A stretch of DNA of 32,401 bases from Thioalkalivibrio thiocyanodenitrificans ARhD 1 (GTDB taxonomy: Bacteria > Pseudomonadota > Gammaproteobacteria > Ectothiorhodospirales > Ectothiorhodospiraceae): NCBI RefSeq assembly GCF_000378965.1, contig NZ_KB900538.1, positions 7,203 to 39,603 of the forward strand, in the 5' to 3' direction. The notes beneath the pieces are model-generated. The model had not been told where the DNA came from. It made no database searches and was given only the letters and a program-made list of their open reading frames with translations. Numbering within the stretch: the stretch's first letter is position 1; each line of letters opens with the position of its first letter. The translations under genes and the position numbers were made by a program. This document shows positions 17,301 to 26,660 of this stretch, in pieces.

Positions 17301-17857
17301 CAGAGCAGGCGCAGGCGTTGCTGGATGGCGGGCTTGCGCAGATCGTGTAGGTGGATGCGGTGGTGCCCCGGATCGGGATAGGGTACGTAACTGCCCCCGG
17401 AGCGGGAGAACTCGGCGTAGAGTTCGAGAGAGCGGCCCACATCGGTGACGACGATAAACGGCGGGCGGCCTTCCTTGTTTGGCAGGGCGCGGACGTACCG
17501 ATCCGCCTGGCTGTGGGCGGCCAGCATGGCTTTGTCCCAGCCCTTGCTGGCCATGTCCTTGTTGGTCTTCTTGGCCTCCAGTACGAAGCAGCCGCGCTTG
17601 TAGAGATCGATAAAGCCGGAGCTGCGACTGCCATCGGCGTGGCGCAGGTCTACCTTGTGTTCAAAGACGTAAGTGCCTTTGTCGGTGCTGGCACTGGAGG
17701 GATCTGGCTGGGGCAGGTCGAGCAGGGCGCACAGCTCGGTGAGAAAGAGCTGAAATGTGGCCCTCTCCCCTCCGGTATTAGCCTCCCAGCGGGCAATGAA
17801 GTCGTTGAGGGTGTCCTCAGTGATGGCCGGATGTTCGGGGGTCCCTGCGAGGGCCAT
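14372..17857 (-). CDS. MmeI-like type IIL/IIG restriction-methyltransferase
   Basis: 1161 residues. The start at 17857 (MALAGTPEHPAITEDTLNDF) is chosen because AGGA lies 9 nt upstream; an upstream in-frame start at 17980 would add 41 unlike residues. One polypeptide cleaves and methylates DNA. Seen: an N-terminal PD-ExK nuclease as D84-x9-E94-A-K96 (FIDLYKRGCFVLEAKK), the MmeI spacing; a helical spacer (about 190-330); methyltransferase motif X (LGAHYTPRAYVERLV, ~345-358), motif I DPACGSGNF (407-415), motif IV NPPF (571-574, N6-adenine type); a target-recognition region (about 640-950, with NKTRCFETFPFP). A C-terminal tail (about 1060-1161) contains a wHTH-like segment (IRALLGNGPQTLDALANHFK). 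MmeI itself is about 920 residues, so this is a long form. Frame and motifs are intact; recognition site unknown. It stands alone with no separate specificity subunit. Confidence 0.88.
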   Translation of the reverse strand: MALAGTPEHPAITEDTLNDFIARWEANTGGERATFQLFLTELCALLDLPQPDPSSASTDKGTYVFEHKVDLRHADGSRSSGFIDLYKRGCFVLEAKKTNKDMASKGWDKAMLAAHSQADRYVRALPNKEGRPPFIVVTDVGRSLELYAEFSRSGGSYVPYPDPGHHRIHLHDLRKPAIQQRLRLLWLDPDRLDPSKHAARVTRDLSRTLADLARSLEQNGYQVERVAHFLKRCLFTMFSEDVDLIAKGRFTAMLERLKETPQHFPDAIKSLWETMNTGGYSGLLNSQIQCFNGGLFLNINPIPLNAEQIQLLINAAKHDWSQVEPAIFGTLLERALDPRERHKLGAHYTPRAYVERLVMPTLIDPLREQWNNVQVAAAAHLQQNKPDKALKELRDFHHQLCHTRVLDPACGSGNFLYVALEHMKRLEGEVQNLISDLSGGQMAMEAGGLTVDPHQFLGLELNPRAAAIAEIVLWIGYLQWHFRIHGGLELPDPILRDFKNIENRDALIEYDGREEMLDDNGNPVTLWDGISYKPSPITSELIPDEAQRIPVYRYHNPSKAEWPEAEYIVGNPPFIGAATMRRALGDGYVDAVRNVYSGEVPDSADFVMYWWNIAAHKVRHGQAQRFGFITTNSLRQTFNRRILEPHLNDSKKPLSLLFAIPDHPWVEANDGAAVRIAMTVGSAGDQPGVLRHVTSESSDDEDARSVQLGKRRGKLFADLSVGANVAGAGALLSNSEISSPGVKLHGSGFIVSPEEATQLGLGKQAELSSVIRAYRNGRDLTQSPRGVMVIDLFGHTLDGVKAQFPAVYQWVLERVKPERDQNKRSTYRDNWWIFGEARREWRQMSRGLNKYIATVETTRHRVFQFLDADILPDNMLVNIASDDAAVHGVLSTRIHVAWALATGGRLGMGNDARYNKTRCFETFPFPELTESRANAIGDLAEKIDTHRKQVQVDHPDLTLTGIYNVLEKIRAEEPLSAKEKTIHQQGVVSLLRELHDDLDQAVFDAYSWSDLADQLVGKPGATTPLPNKPAEQAEAEETLLIRLVELNAQRAAEEAQGHIRWLRHEYQAPKTQATPSPQSARLDIEEQVSQPTAPSSGKQTWPKTMPEQVQTIRALLGNGPQTLDALANHFKRKPTKAVEQVLEALAVLGQAKQQEGLWNVV

Positions 17858-18273
17858 TCGGGTTTCCTGTCTGTCGTTCTTGGGCGATTGTAGCAGGATT
17901 GTGTGTGACGTTCGCCAGCGGGTCCGGCCAAGGCATCTCATTGATATGGTAGAGATAAGTCTAAGTTTTGCGCCTTGCATTCAACCGTGATGTGCAACAC
18001 CTGGCACATGGGGGTTAATGTCATCCCTCGATCTCCCTTGTAACGAGGTCTAACCACAGTAATTGATTGATATTGAGTTAGATGGGTACTCCTTGGCGTG
18101 CAAAGTGCCGTTAACAAAGGTGTTGGCCTTGAACCACCCCGGGTATCGCGGAGGCTCCATTCTCTCAAGAGTTGGAGCCTCCCCGATACCCGGGGTGGTT
18201 CAGAGAGGTGATCAACAATCCTGGGGCGATAGGGTTCGATGCATCTGTGGGACAATCCGAGTCAGAGCGACGT
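17858..18273. other. Intergenic region upstream of the type IIL gene
   Basis: About 415 nt without a gene. It holds the divergent promoter space of the type IIL gene and a 73-bp IS-derived palindrome (separate entry). Otherwise nothing was recognised. Confidence 0.5.
18130..18202. repeat. 73-bp palindromic miniature derivative of the IS3-group end
   Basis: Two 29-nt arms starting TGAACCACCCCGGGTATCG are inverted around a 15-nt loop, with one mismatch. Read on the minus strand, the first ~50 bases match the orfA-side end of the IS3-group element (26710 inward, and 32281 onward) except for CCACCC versus CCGCCC and one G/C change. The arm then repeats in inverted form. There is no transposase and no visible target duplication. 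It is a MITE-like or hairpin relic of that element. Confidence 0.75.
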
Positions 18274-18336
18274 CCTCCCGTATTTGAGTAGCACGCAGAT
18301 TTGGAGTCCAATCCCCTGATCGGAAGGAGGTTGGGC

Positions 18337-18600
18337 ATGAAGAAGCGGTTTTCGGAGGAGCAGATCATTGGGTTTCTGCGTGAGGCGGAGGCGGGTCTGG
18401 CGGTCAAGGAGCTGTGCCGGCGGCACGGGTTCTCGGAGGCGAGTTTCTACCTCTGGCGCAGCAAGTTCGGGGGGCTGGATGTCTCTGAGGCCAGGCGGCT
18501 GAAGGCGCTGGAGCAGGAGAATGCGCGGCTCAAGAAGCTGTTGGCGGAGGCACTCCTGGAGCAGGAGGTGACCCGTGAGGTGCTGCGAAAAAAGTGGTAG
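18337..18600 (+). CDS. IS407-type transposase OrfA, copy 2
   Basis: 87 residues, identical to copy 1 OrfA. ATG 18337 follows AGGAGG. It carries the helix-turn-helix and zipper-like tail, and ends at the A AAA AAG slippery site (about 18588-18594). Confidence 0.95.
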   Translation: MKKRFSEEQIIGFLREAEAGLAVKELCRRHGFSEASFYLWRSKFGGLDVSEARRLKALEQENARLKKLLAEALLEQEVTREVLRKKW

Positions 18601-19442
18601 GCGCACCGTCGCGGCGGGAGGTGGTGCGCTGGATGTGTGCTCGGGGCCTCACGGAGCGCCATGCGCTTCGCTGCGTGGCCATGAGCGCGAGCAGTATGCG
18701 CTACCGAGCGGCCCCGGACCGCAATGTGGAGCTGCGCCAGAGGATCGTGTCGCTTGCGCATCGCCACCGGCGTTACGGGGCGGGGATGATCTATCTGAAG
18801 CTGCGCCAGGAGGGTTTGGTGGTCAACCACAAGCGTGTCGAGCGTCTCTATGGCGAGGCACGGCTCCAGCTTCGCCGGCGCAAGCGCAAGAAGGTGGCGG
18901 CGGGAGAGCGCCAGCCGCTGGTGCGTCCCAGGGCTGCGAACCAGGTCTGGTCCATGGACTTCGTGTTCGACCGCAGTGCCGATGGTCGGGTGATCAAGTG
19001 TCTGACGATTGTGGATGACGCCACCCATGAGTCGGTGGCAGTGGTTGCGGAGCGGGCTATCGGGGGCCAGTTGCTGACGCGGATTCTCGATCGGGTGGCT
19101 CTGACGCGCGATCTGCCGCAGGTGATGCGTACGGACAATGGGAAGGAGTTTTGCGGCCGAGCCATGCTGACGTGGGCGCATACCCAAGGGGTGGCGTTGC
19201 GGCTGATTGAGCCTGGAAAGCCGAACCAGAACGCGTACATCGAATCGTTCAATGGGCGCTTGCGGGATGAATGTTTGAACGAACACTGGTTTGTAAGCCT
19301 GGCTCATGCGCAGCAGATCATCGAGGGCTGGCGGCGCGAGTACAACGAGGAGCGCCCGAAGAAAGGACTGGGCGGGCTCACGCCCGCTGCTTATGCAAGA
19401 AAACTGGCCGTGGCATCGGCTACCGTGGCAACCGGACTCTAA
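18594..19442 (+). CDS. IS407-type transposase OrfB, copy 2
   Basis: 282 residues counted from GTG 18594, identical in sequence to copy 1 OrfB, with the complete DDE triad (D of WSMDFVFD, D of RTDNGKEF, E of IESFNGRL). It overlaps orfA by 7 nt in the -1 frame. Intact and probably active. Confidence 0.95.
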   Translation: MVGAPSRREVVRWMCARGLTERHALRCVAMSASSMRYRAAPDRNVELRQRIVSLAHRHRRYGAGMIYLKLRQEGLVVNHKRVERLYGEARLQLRRRKRKKVAAGERQPLVRPRAANQVWSMDFVFDRSADGRVIKCLTIVDDATHESVAVVAERAIGGQLLTRILDRVALTRDLPQVMRTDNGKEFCGRAMLTWAHTQGVALRLIEPGKPNQNAYIESFNGRLRDECLNEHWFVSLAHAQQIIEGWRREYNEERPKKGLGGLTPAAYARKLAVASATVATGL

Positions 19443-19558
19443 ATGCCAGCGCTACTCAACATGGGGGGACGTCGAGAGAGCAATAACGACTAATAATATC
19501 GACAATTGCTCTCTTACGCCGTTCGCATTGCGGTTGAAAGGTACTTTGGGAGGAACTG

Positions 19559-19765
19559 ATGGGCAAAATGGGGTTGGGGCTTAGCATAATAGCTGTAGCA
19601 TTGGCGATTGGGTCCGTATTGGGGTTTGGATCGTTGTACTTGACTGAACCGGGGTCAATATTTAGGCCGTTTGCCGCTATCACATCCGGAGTTATCATGC
19701 TTTTAGGGCTAGGCGTAGGGCTTTATATAGCTGCATCACCGGAATCATTCGGAAGCCGGAAGTGA
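19559..19765 (+). CDS. Small two-helix membrane protein
   Basis: 68 residues; ATG 19559 with GGAGGA directly upstream. Two hydrophobic segments: GLSIIAVALAIGSVLGFGSL (about 6-25) and AAITSGVIMLLGLGVGLYIA (about 39-58), with a short C-terminal tail. No recognised family. The gene is followed after 17 nt by a signal-peptide protein with its own ribosome site, so the two probably form an operon. Its upstream region was separated from whatever preceded it by IS copy 2. Confidence 0.65.
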   Translation: MGKMGLGLSIIAVALAIGSVLGFGSLYLTEPGSIFRPFAAITSGVIMLLGLGVGLYIAASPESFGSRK

Positions 19766-19782
19766 TAGAGAGGAGAGCATAG

Positions 19783-20199
19783 ATGTATAGGAGTTGGGTA
19801 TTTGTAATGGCGACTTGGTTCTTGGTGCCTGGAGCATTATACGCTTCGGATTACGTTGCGACTGTTCAATATACCGATACTTCGTCAAATGTCTCATTTA
19901 TTGTGTTTCAAAAAGCGGATCGCGATCTGTCGTTTTGTCAAGATTTAAATCGGAACTTTGTCAGGGGCCTTCGGACAAACTGTGCAGATTGTGTTGTGGA
20001 ACACCAGGGTTGTAATCGTGGCCTTCCAGGTGGATATAGGGATATTTTCAATAATGTCCCTCACGCGTTCCCATATATAGCAGCGCCTCACATGCGCATA
20101 GTGGTATTTGGCTCACCGGAAGCGGTAGCAATCTGTCGACAACGAGCAGAGATATTGCGAAAGGGGATGAATCAGGACGCCCAATGCATCTCTGATTAG
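19783..20199 (+). CDS. Secreted cysteine-rich hypothetical protein
   Basis: 138 residues; ATG 19783 with GGAGAG upstream. Signal peptide of about 21 residues (MYRSWVFVMATWFLVPGALYA). The mature part has six cysteines (FCQ, NCADC, GCN, ICR, QCI), enough for three disulfides, fitting a periplasmic or extracellular location. No domain was recognised. It lies in operon with the two-helix membrane protein upstream and ends near the convergent antitoxin-like gene. Confidence 0.65.
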   Translation: MYRSWVFVMATWFLVPGALYASDYVATVQYTDTSSNVSFIVFQKADRDLSFCQDLNRNFVRGLRTNCADCVVEHQGCNRGLPGGYRDIFNNVPHAFPYIAAPHMRIVVFGSPEAVAICRQRAEILRKGMNQDAQCISD

Positions 20200-20281
20200 T
20201 TCGTGACGGCCACGTATTCCCCACAAGGCCATTCAGCCGACGCTCTCACCCCGCGAGGCCTCTCCGGCCGCCGGTCGGGTC

Positions 20282-20677
20282 TCAGACGCGAGCGCGCTGT
20301 GCGTCTACACAAGCTACCAACTGGGCGAGATCCGCCACGCGGCCGATCAGATTGATGGGTGCCTCGTGCAGATCCGCGTTGAGGTTTCGCATCCACGCTT
20401 GGAGCGCGTGCTCGTCTCCAGCCATGAGGGCATCGAGGCCGCGGTAAAGCCGAACTAGCAGCACCGCCAGCTCCCAGGACTTGTGCTTAGGGTTGAGGTG
20501 ATACTGACCTGCATACATGCGGCTCAAGGTCGCCAGGCTTAACCCGATCGTCGCCGAGAGCTGGGCACGCTTGAGGCCAAGCAGATCCGCAGACCGGATG
20601 ACCGCCTTCGTCAGGGCCTGCGCGCGCGCTTCGGTCGAATATCCGCTGTCCTCTGAGATTGTGCTACGCATGGCCAT
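20282..20677 (-). CDS. MbcA/ParS/Xre-type antitoxin, orphan
   Basis: 131 residues. N-terminal half is Xre-like HTH (ALTKAVIRSADLLGLKRAQL, SATIGLSLATLSRMYAGQYH). C-terminal half resembles the toxin-binding MbcA/ParS/Xre domain (KSWELAVLLVRLYRGLDALM, AWMRNLNADLHEAPINLIGR, then VADLAQLVACVDAQR). In the usual type II module this antitoxin is followed by a RES-domain toxin that degrades NAD+. Here the ~80 nt after the stop run into the end of the convergent secreted-protein gene and no RES motif is found, so the toxin is missing. The start could also be the second ATG (third codon, 20671). It may act as a solitary regulator. Confidence 0.8.
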   Translation of the reverse strand: MAMRSTISEDSGYSTEARAQALTKAVIRSADLLGLKRAQLSATIGLSLATLSRMYAGQYHLNPKHKSWELAVLLVRLYRGLDALMAGDEHALQAWMRNLNADLHEAPINLIGRVADLAQLVACVDAQRARV

Positions 20678-21310
20678 AATCCCCCGCTAAGCCTATTCTA
20701 TTCGCCTGGCGACTAGCGATCTACCGGAGATCCCGGTGCCGCCCTAATCAGGCCGGGATGTCGGAAAATCACTAAACTAGCTCATTGAGACCGGTGACGA
20801 GTCTAGTCTCAGTCCAAATGCAGGCAGACGAGCCTGCCGCAACTGGTCGCCACTTGGGCGCTAACGCGGGAGACCGACTCAACCGTGCGGCGCATGGCCG
20901 CGAAGATCGACAGATCGTGGGCGTGGATGCTCTACGGCAGGCCCGTGGGGACGGTGGATCCATCGTTTGGTACCCGGCCGTATCACGAAAGGCTGAATCG
21001 CCTTATGCTACGGGGCAGGGCCAAGGTCAGGATCAATGGAGGTTCTAAGTCTTGGTGCATAATATCGAGAAGCTGGCGCATTACGGAGAGATGAAGTGGT
21101 AGTGCGTGCAGGAGGCTGGTCGGATCAGGTGGTCAACGGGTCTTTAGGAAGGAGCCGGATGCACATGACAGCCCCTGGCGTGCCATCCGAGTGGAGGACC
21201 GCGTCCCGAACGGAGTTTCCGTTTCACTCATGGTGAATCCGAAAGTAAACCGGCCGATGCTTCTCAATCCAGAAATTCGACAGTCTCGTTATGCGTAAAA
21301 GGGGGGCAAC
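20678..21310. other. Long intergenic region without recognised gene
   Basis: It contains a hairpin near 20731-20760 (ATCCCGG/CCGGGAT). Short open frames at about 20785-21094 overlap on both strands and lack ribosome sites and recognisable residues. It may be a degraded gene, but nothing can be assigned. Confidence 0.4.
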
Positions 21311-21577
21311 ATGGGGTTAATCTTTAAGGTTCCGGGGTTTATTGTCGGCTCCGTGGCAGGGCTATGGGGATTCTTTATATCTCTCGGCATAGTCGTCGAT
21401 CAATTGGGATTCATAGGTGGTGCTATTGCATTTCTCCTTGCCCCGGTGACTTTGGCTTTTGCCCCATGGTATGAGGCGATAGCCAATTCCAATTGGTTCC
21501 CCGTTTTGCTTGTGTATGGTGGCGGCATAGGTGCAATGATACTCATAGCGATAGGGTCCGCGATAGACGGTGACTAG
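21311..21577 (+). CDS. Small membrane protein
   Basis: 88 residues; ATG 21311 after a GGGGGG ribosome site. About three hydrophobic segments: FIVGSVAGLWGFFISLGIVV, FIGGAIAFLLAPVTLAFAPW, VLLVYGGGIGAMILIAIGSA. No family recognised. The next gene starts 3 nt after the stop, indicating coupling. It resembles the 19559 gene in size and style (glycine-rich helices), though not clearly homologous. Confidence 0.6.
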   Translation: MGLIFKVPGFIVGSVAGLWGFFISLGIVVDQLGFIGGAIAFLLAPVTLAFAPWYEAIANSNWFPVLLVYGGGIGAMILIAIGSAIDGD

Positions 21578-21580
21578 ACT

Positions 21581-21994
21581 TTGAGAACAGCATTAGCGGT
21601 CATAGTTGCAGGTGTATTTATGCTGATAGGGTGGATTGTGCTGGCCGCATTGCTTTATGGCGTAATGTATGTGGCCTCACACGCCAGGGAAGGCATTGGC
21701 CTGATCCACCTCCTAAATATTATACTTATGTGGATTCTCGGGCCTGGGTTCGGTGGATTTTTGGCCACTTATATAACGCCCAGGGTTTTCAAGACAGTTG
21801 ATGCCACAACGATAGCTACAAGCTTTATCTCTGTTGTTGTAACGCTTGCCGTCGTAATCAGTCTACTATCCCTGACGCTCACGCCACATAATGGCGGCGG
21901 GTTGGGCGAGTTTGCCCTGTTTGCTGTTCAGGTCGCTGCAATTGTTATCGGTGCCATAATAGGTAAAAGTGTCTATATCCAAAGCAGCGCATGA
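21581..21994 (+). CDS. Polytopic membrane protein, coupled to the gene at 21311
   Basis: 137 residues from TTG 21581. About four transmembrane segments: ALAVIVAGVFMLIGWIVLAA; LIHLLNIILMWILGPGFGGF; IATSFISVVVTLAVVISLLS; and LFAVQVAAIVIGAIIG. The TTG start is inferred from its position 3 nt after the upstream stop. An internal ATG (VFMLIGW) would cut into the first helix. Unknown function. Confidence 0.55.
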   Translation: MRTALAVIVAGVFMLIGWIVLAALLYGVMYVASHAREGIGLIHLLNIILMWILGPGFGGFLATYITPRVFKTVDATTIATSFISVVVTLAVVISLLSLTLTPHNGGGLGEFALFAVQVAAIVIGAIIGKSVYIQSSA

Positions 21995-22007
21995 GATGGT
22001 GCTCCCG

Positions 22008-22373
22008 CCGACCGCTCAACCACTGGGCGGTTTTGCATCGGCTGAGCTTGGTCGTTACCCATTGGTGGAGAGGTTTGTGTGTTCGGGCAACCACTTGTAA
22101 GAACCCATGGTCTTAAATGGGGTAGCACCACTGAACCCACGCATCAGGCGAAATCGGGGCAAGACCCGTAGATCGATTCAGGGGGGTCGACACACTCGTC
22201 GTCAGTGACCCTGCACACTCGACGATCAATCGGGATTCCCTCCAGTCAGGAAGCACCCGAGTAAGTGAGCTCTTAGGGCCGCAGCCCCGAATGGGGCTCT
22301 GCTTCTCCTGTTCGGGTTATACTCCGATCGCGCGGTCACCAATCTAACTGGCGACTGTGAATCGACGCGGGGA
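22008..22373. other. Intergenic region with hairpins
   Basis: It starts with an ACCGC...GCGGTTTT hairpin (about 22018-22037) that may terminate the membrane-protein pair. A second hairpin AGCCCC/GGGGCT lies at about 22290-22310. Nothing else was recognised. Confidence 0.4.
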
Positions 22374-22740
22374 TCAGCGCCGTTCCTTGGCCATGGCCGC
22401 TATAACCCTATCTTCGAACTCCCCCCAGACTTCACCAGCACGAGCACCAGTCGTGGCGCCCCAGAACATGCCACATTTCCTGAACCACTCGAGCGAACTG
22501 TCATTTAGGGCCTCTAGGCAATACGCACTATATGCATCAGCTTCCGCTTCACTCCTGATCTGACCGTCCTTGATGGCGGCAAAGCCGGCGATAAGCAATA
22601 CGTTTTCTAGCCCTCGGTCGTTGTTCATCAATGACATGTCGGCGTACACCCGAACCTTCGCCTCGATGAGGCCTAGCTTGAAGGCACAAAACATACCTTT
22701 GACCGCGATCGAGTCCGATATTGTGTCAACGGCAACTGAA
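22374..22740 (-). pseudogene. Hypothetical protein, 5' end cut by the IS21 element
   Basis: The minus-strand frame runs into the IS21 end with about 122 native residues (SVAVDTISDSIAVKGMFCAF, AKVRVYADMSLMNNDRGLEN, then DAYSAYCLEALNDSSLEWFR, EFEDRVIAAMAKERR). It looks like a real soluble protein but no family was recognised. The only start available in the present sequence is a GTG inside the IS end, so the original 5' end was probably removed or displaced. No matching continuation could be proven on the other side at about 24681-24760. Confidence 0.5.
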
Positions 22741-22790
22741 AACTGACCCACTTTAACGGTATTTCTGCAAAGTAAAATTGACCCACCCGG

Positions 22791-24682
<1,892 letters not shown>

Positions 24683-24769
24683 TCATGCTGGTGACAGCGT
24701 GATTGGGCGGACTGCAAGAGAACCACTCAACCATCTAAATCTGCGGATGTTTCCTGGCCCCTGTTGTCT

Positions 24770-24840
24770 CTTCCGCCTGGCACAGGCGGAAGGGCGTTCA
24801 AGCGCATTCCCGGCATAGAGAATTTTTTTCATTCTCTGTG
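24770..24840. other. Two hairpins upstream of the XRE-like regulator
   Basis: TTCCGCCTG-GCA-CAGGCGGAA (about 24769-24789) and an AGAGAAT/ATTCTCT hairpin around a T run (about 24818-24838). They may be terminators or operators for the regulator that starts at 24920. Confidence 0.4.
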
Positions 24841-25431
24841 CAAATCTGCCAGTGAGATTAGCTATACGAGTCGAGGGCAACCTCATCTAATGTGTAGAAA
24901 CTCTCAAAGGAGATCAAAAATGAAGCATTACGACGTGACTCCGCACACGTGCAATGACCCGTGGCAAGACATTGTTCGAAGGGAGAAGTTGATTACCCAG
25001 AGTGTACGGGAGAAGGTCCGCCGTGAGAATCTTCCCTTAGTTAGCTGGCTGTTTGAGGAAGCAGCACGACAAGGGCTCGATACACCCGGGCTGGCGAGTC
25101 TGCTGAAGGTCACGCTTGGCTATCTTGAGCAGCTGAAGCGCGGGGTTCGTAGCACAAGAGCAATCTCGTATGAGTTCTCGACATCGTGTGCAAGATTTCT
25201 CAATGTGCCTCGTGTCGCTGTACTGCTTGCGGCCGATCAACTGAGTATGGAGGACTATTATGCCTCTACAGATTCGCTTGCGCGGGACGTCGATCGCGCT
25301 CTAGATGTAGTTAGGCGAGACCCCGAATGGTCTGTGTGGCTCCCACGAAACATCCACGCGGCAGACTATGAGGTGAAGCAGTTGGTTGTTATTGAACCGC
25401 CCCGGGAATTGCGGAGGCTGGTTGGTTTAAG

Positions 25432-26283
25432 TCAAGCCGCCATTACGGCCTGACTGGCGAGTTGCCGATAGTAGTTTGCCTCAGCTTCCACCGGCGGAAT
25501 ATACCCCAAGGGCTCCATCAACCTCTGATGATTGAACCAGGACACCCATTCCAGCGTCGCCAGCTCCACCGACTCCCTGGACCTCCAGGGGCCGCGGCGA
25601 TGGATCAGTTCCGCCTTGTACAGGCCGTTGATGGTCTCGGCCAAGGCATTGTCGTAGCTGTCGCCACGGCTGCCGACCGACGGCTCGATACCGGCTTCGG
25701 AAAGTCGCTCCGTGTAGCGAATGCTGACGTATTGCGACCCGCGGTCGGAGTGATGGATCAGGGCATCGTTATGCTCGGGCTGCCGAGCGTAGAGCGCCTG
25801 CTCCAGGGCATCGAGCACGAAGTCCGTGGTCATGGTGCAGCTGACGCGCCATCCCACGATGCGCCGTGCGAAGACGTCGACAACGAAGGCCACGTACAGC
25901 CATCCCTGCCAGGTCGAAACGTAGGTGAAGTCCGACACCCAGAGCTGGTTGGGGCGCTCGGCCTGGAACTGCCGATTAACCCGATCCAACGGACATGGCG
26001 CCGATCGGTCCGCCACGGTGGTGCGAACCGTCTTGCCACGGCGTGCCCCCTGCAAGCCCAGGCGGCGCATGAGCCGCTCCACGCTACAGCGCGCCACGGA
26101 AACACCTTCGCGGTTGAGTTGCTTCCAGACCTTGTCGGCGCCGTAGACCTGGAGGTTGGCCTCCCAGACACGCTCAATGTGTGGAACCAGCCGCTCATCG
26201 CGCTTGGCCCGGGCACTGCGCAGATCCGGATTGCGCCGCCGGGCCGCATGGCGCCGGTAGGCCGATGGGGCAACCTGCAACAC
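25432..26283 (-). CDS. IS3-group transposase OrfB
   Basis: 283 residues from the TTG used here; the frame is open upstream to the orfA overlap (reading [20 protein letters not shown]), as expected for an OrfAB fusion made by -1 frameshifting. rve-type DDE core: NQLWVSDFTYVSTWQGWLYV (first Asp), ALIHHSDRGSQYVSIRYTER (second Asp), DNALAETINGLYKAELIHRR (catalytic Glu), then VSWFNHQRLMEPLGYIPPVE. All catalytic residues present. Confidence 0.95.
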   Translation of the reverse strand: MLQVAPSAYRRHAARRRNPDLRSARAKRDERLVPHIERVWEANLQVYGADKVWKQLNREGVSVARCSVERLMRRLGLQGARRGKTVRTTVADRSAPCPLDRVNRQFQAERPNQLWVSDFTYVSTWQGWLYVAFVVDVFARRIVGWRVSCTMTTDFVLDALEQALYARQPEHNDALIHHSDRGSQYVSIRYTERLSEAGIEPSVGSRGDSYDNALAETINGLYKAELIHRRGPWRSRESVELATLEWVSWFNHQRLMEPLGYIPPVEAEANYYRQLASQAVMAA

Positions 26284-26336
26284 TTTGCAGATCGGCTCGA
26301 CCCCATAGGCGTCCCGGTGCTGATCGATGTAGGCGT

Positions 26337-26660
26337 TTACGACTTCAGTTTGCGGTCGAGCTCCGCCTGCGCGAAAAAAGCGCTGGCGGTACGCAGGATC
26401 TCATTGGCGCGCCGTAACTCCTTGTTCTCGCGCTCCAGGTCCTTGATGCGCTGCGTCTCGGCCGTGGTCATGCCTGGCCGCGCACCCGCATCAATCTCCG
26501 CTCGCCTGACCCACTCCAGCAGCGTCTGTGGCACGCAGCCGATCTTTGGGGCTATCGACTCCACAACCGCCCACAGCGACGGGTACTCCCCACGGTGCTC
26601 CTGGACCATCCGCACCGCCCGCTCACGGACCTCAGGTGAAAACTTGTTTGACTTGTTCAT
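26337..26660 (-). CDS. IS3-group transposase OrfA
   Basis: 107 residues beginning [20 protein letters not shown], an HTH_Tnp_1 type protein ([20 protein letters not shown]) with a coiled-coil tail ([20 protein letters not shown]). The start lies beside the hairpin of the IS end. Confidence 0.95.
   Translation of the reverse strand: MNKSNKFSPEVRERAVRMVQEHRGEYPSLWAVVESIAPKIGCVPQTLLEWVRRAEIDAGARPGMTTAETQRIKDLERENKELRRANEILRTASAFFAQAELDRKLKS

Larger units (their letters stand above)
18274..19468 (+). mobile_element. IS3-family (IS407-type) insertion sequence, copy 2
   Basis: 1195 bp, same length and same encoded proteins as copy 1 but in opposite orientation. Ends CCTCCCGTATTTGAGTAGC (18274) and, inverted, CCCCCCATGTTGAGTAGC (19468). 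It is flanked by ACGT at 18270-18273 and 19469-19472, again within CGACGTCGA when joined. Confidence 0.95.

Noticed and set aside
12440-19468. Composite transposon formed by the two inverted IS407-type copies around the type IIL gene
   Set aside because: Outer flanks share ACGT, but each copy also has its own ACGT pair. Copy 1 sits inside one gene whose halves are both in place, so it inserted alone.
20196-20396. Minus-strand frame after the antitoxin as a RES toxin
   Set aside because: Its reading frame overlaps the antitoxin C-terminus in another frame and lacks the Arg/Glu/Ser RES signature.
20785-21094. Two overlapping plus-strand frames as possible genes
   Set aside because: No ribosome site, no recognised residues, and the minus strand is equally open.
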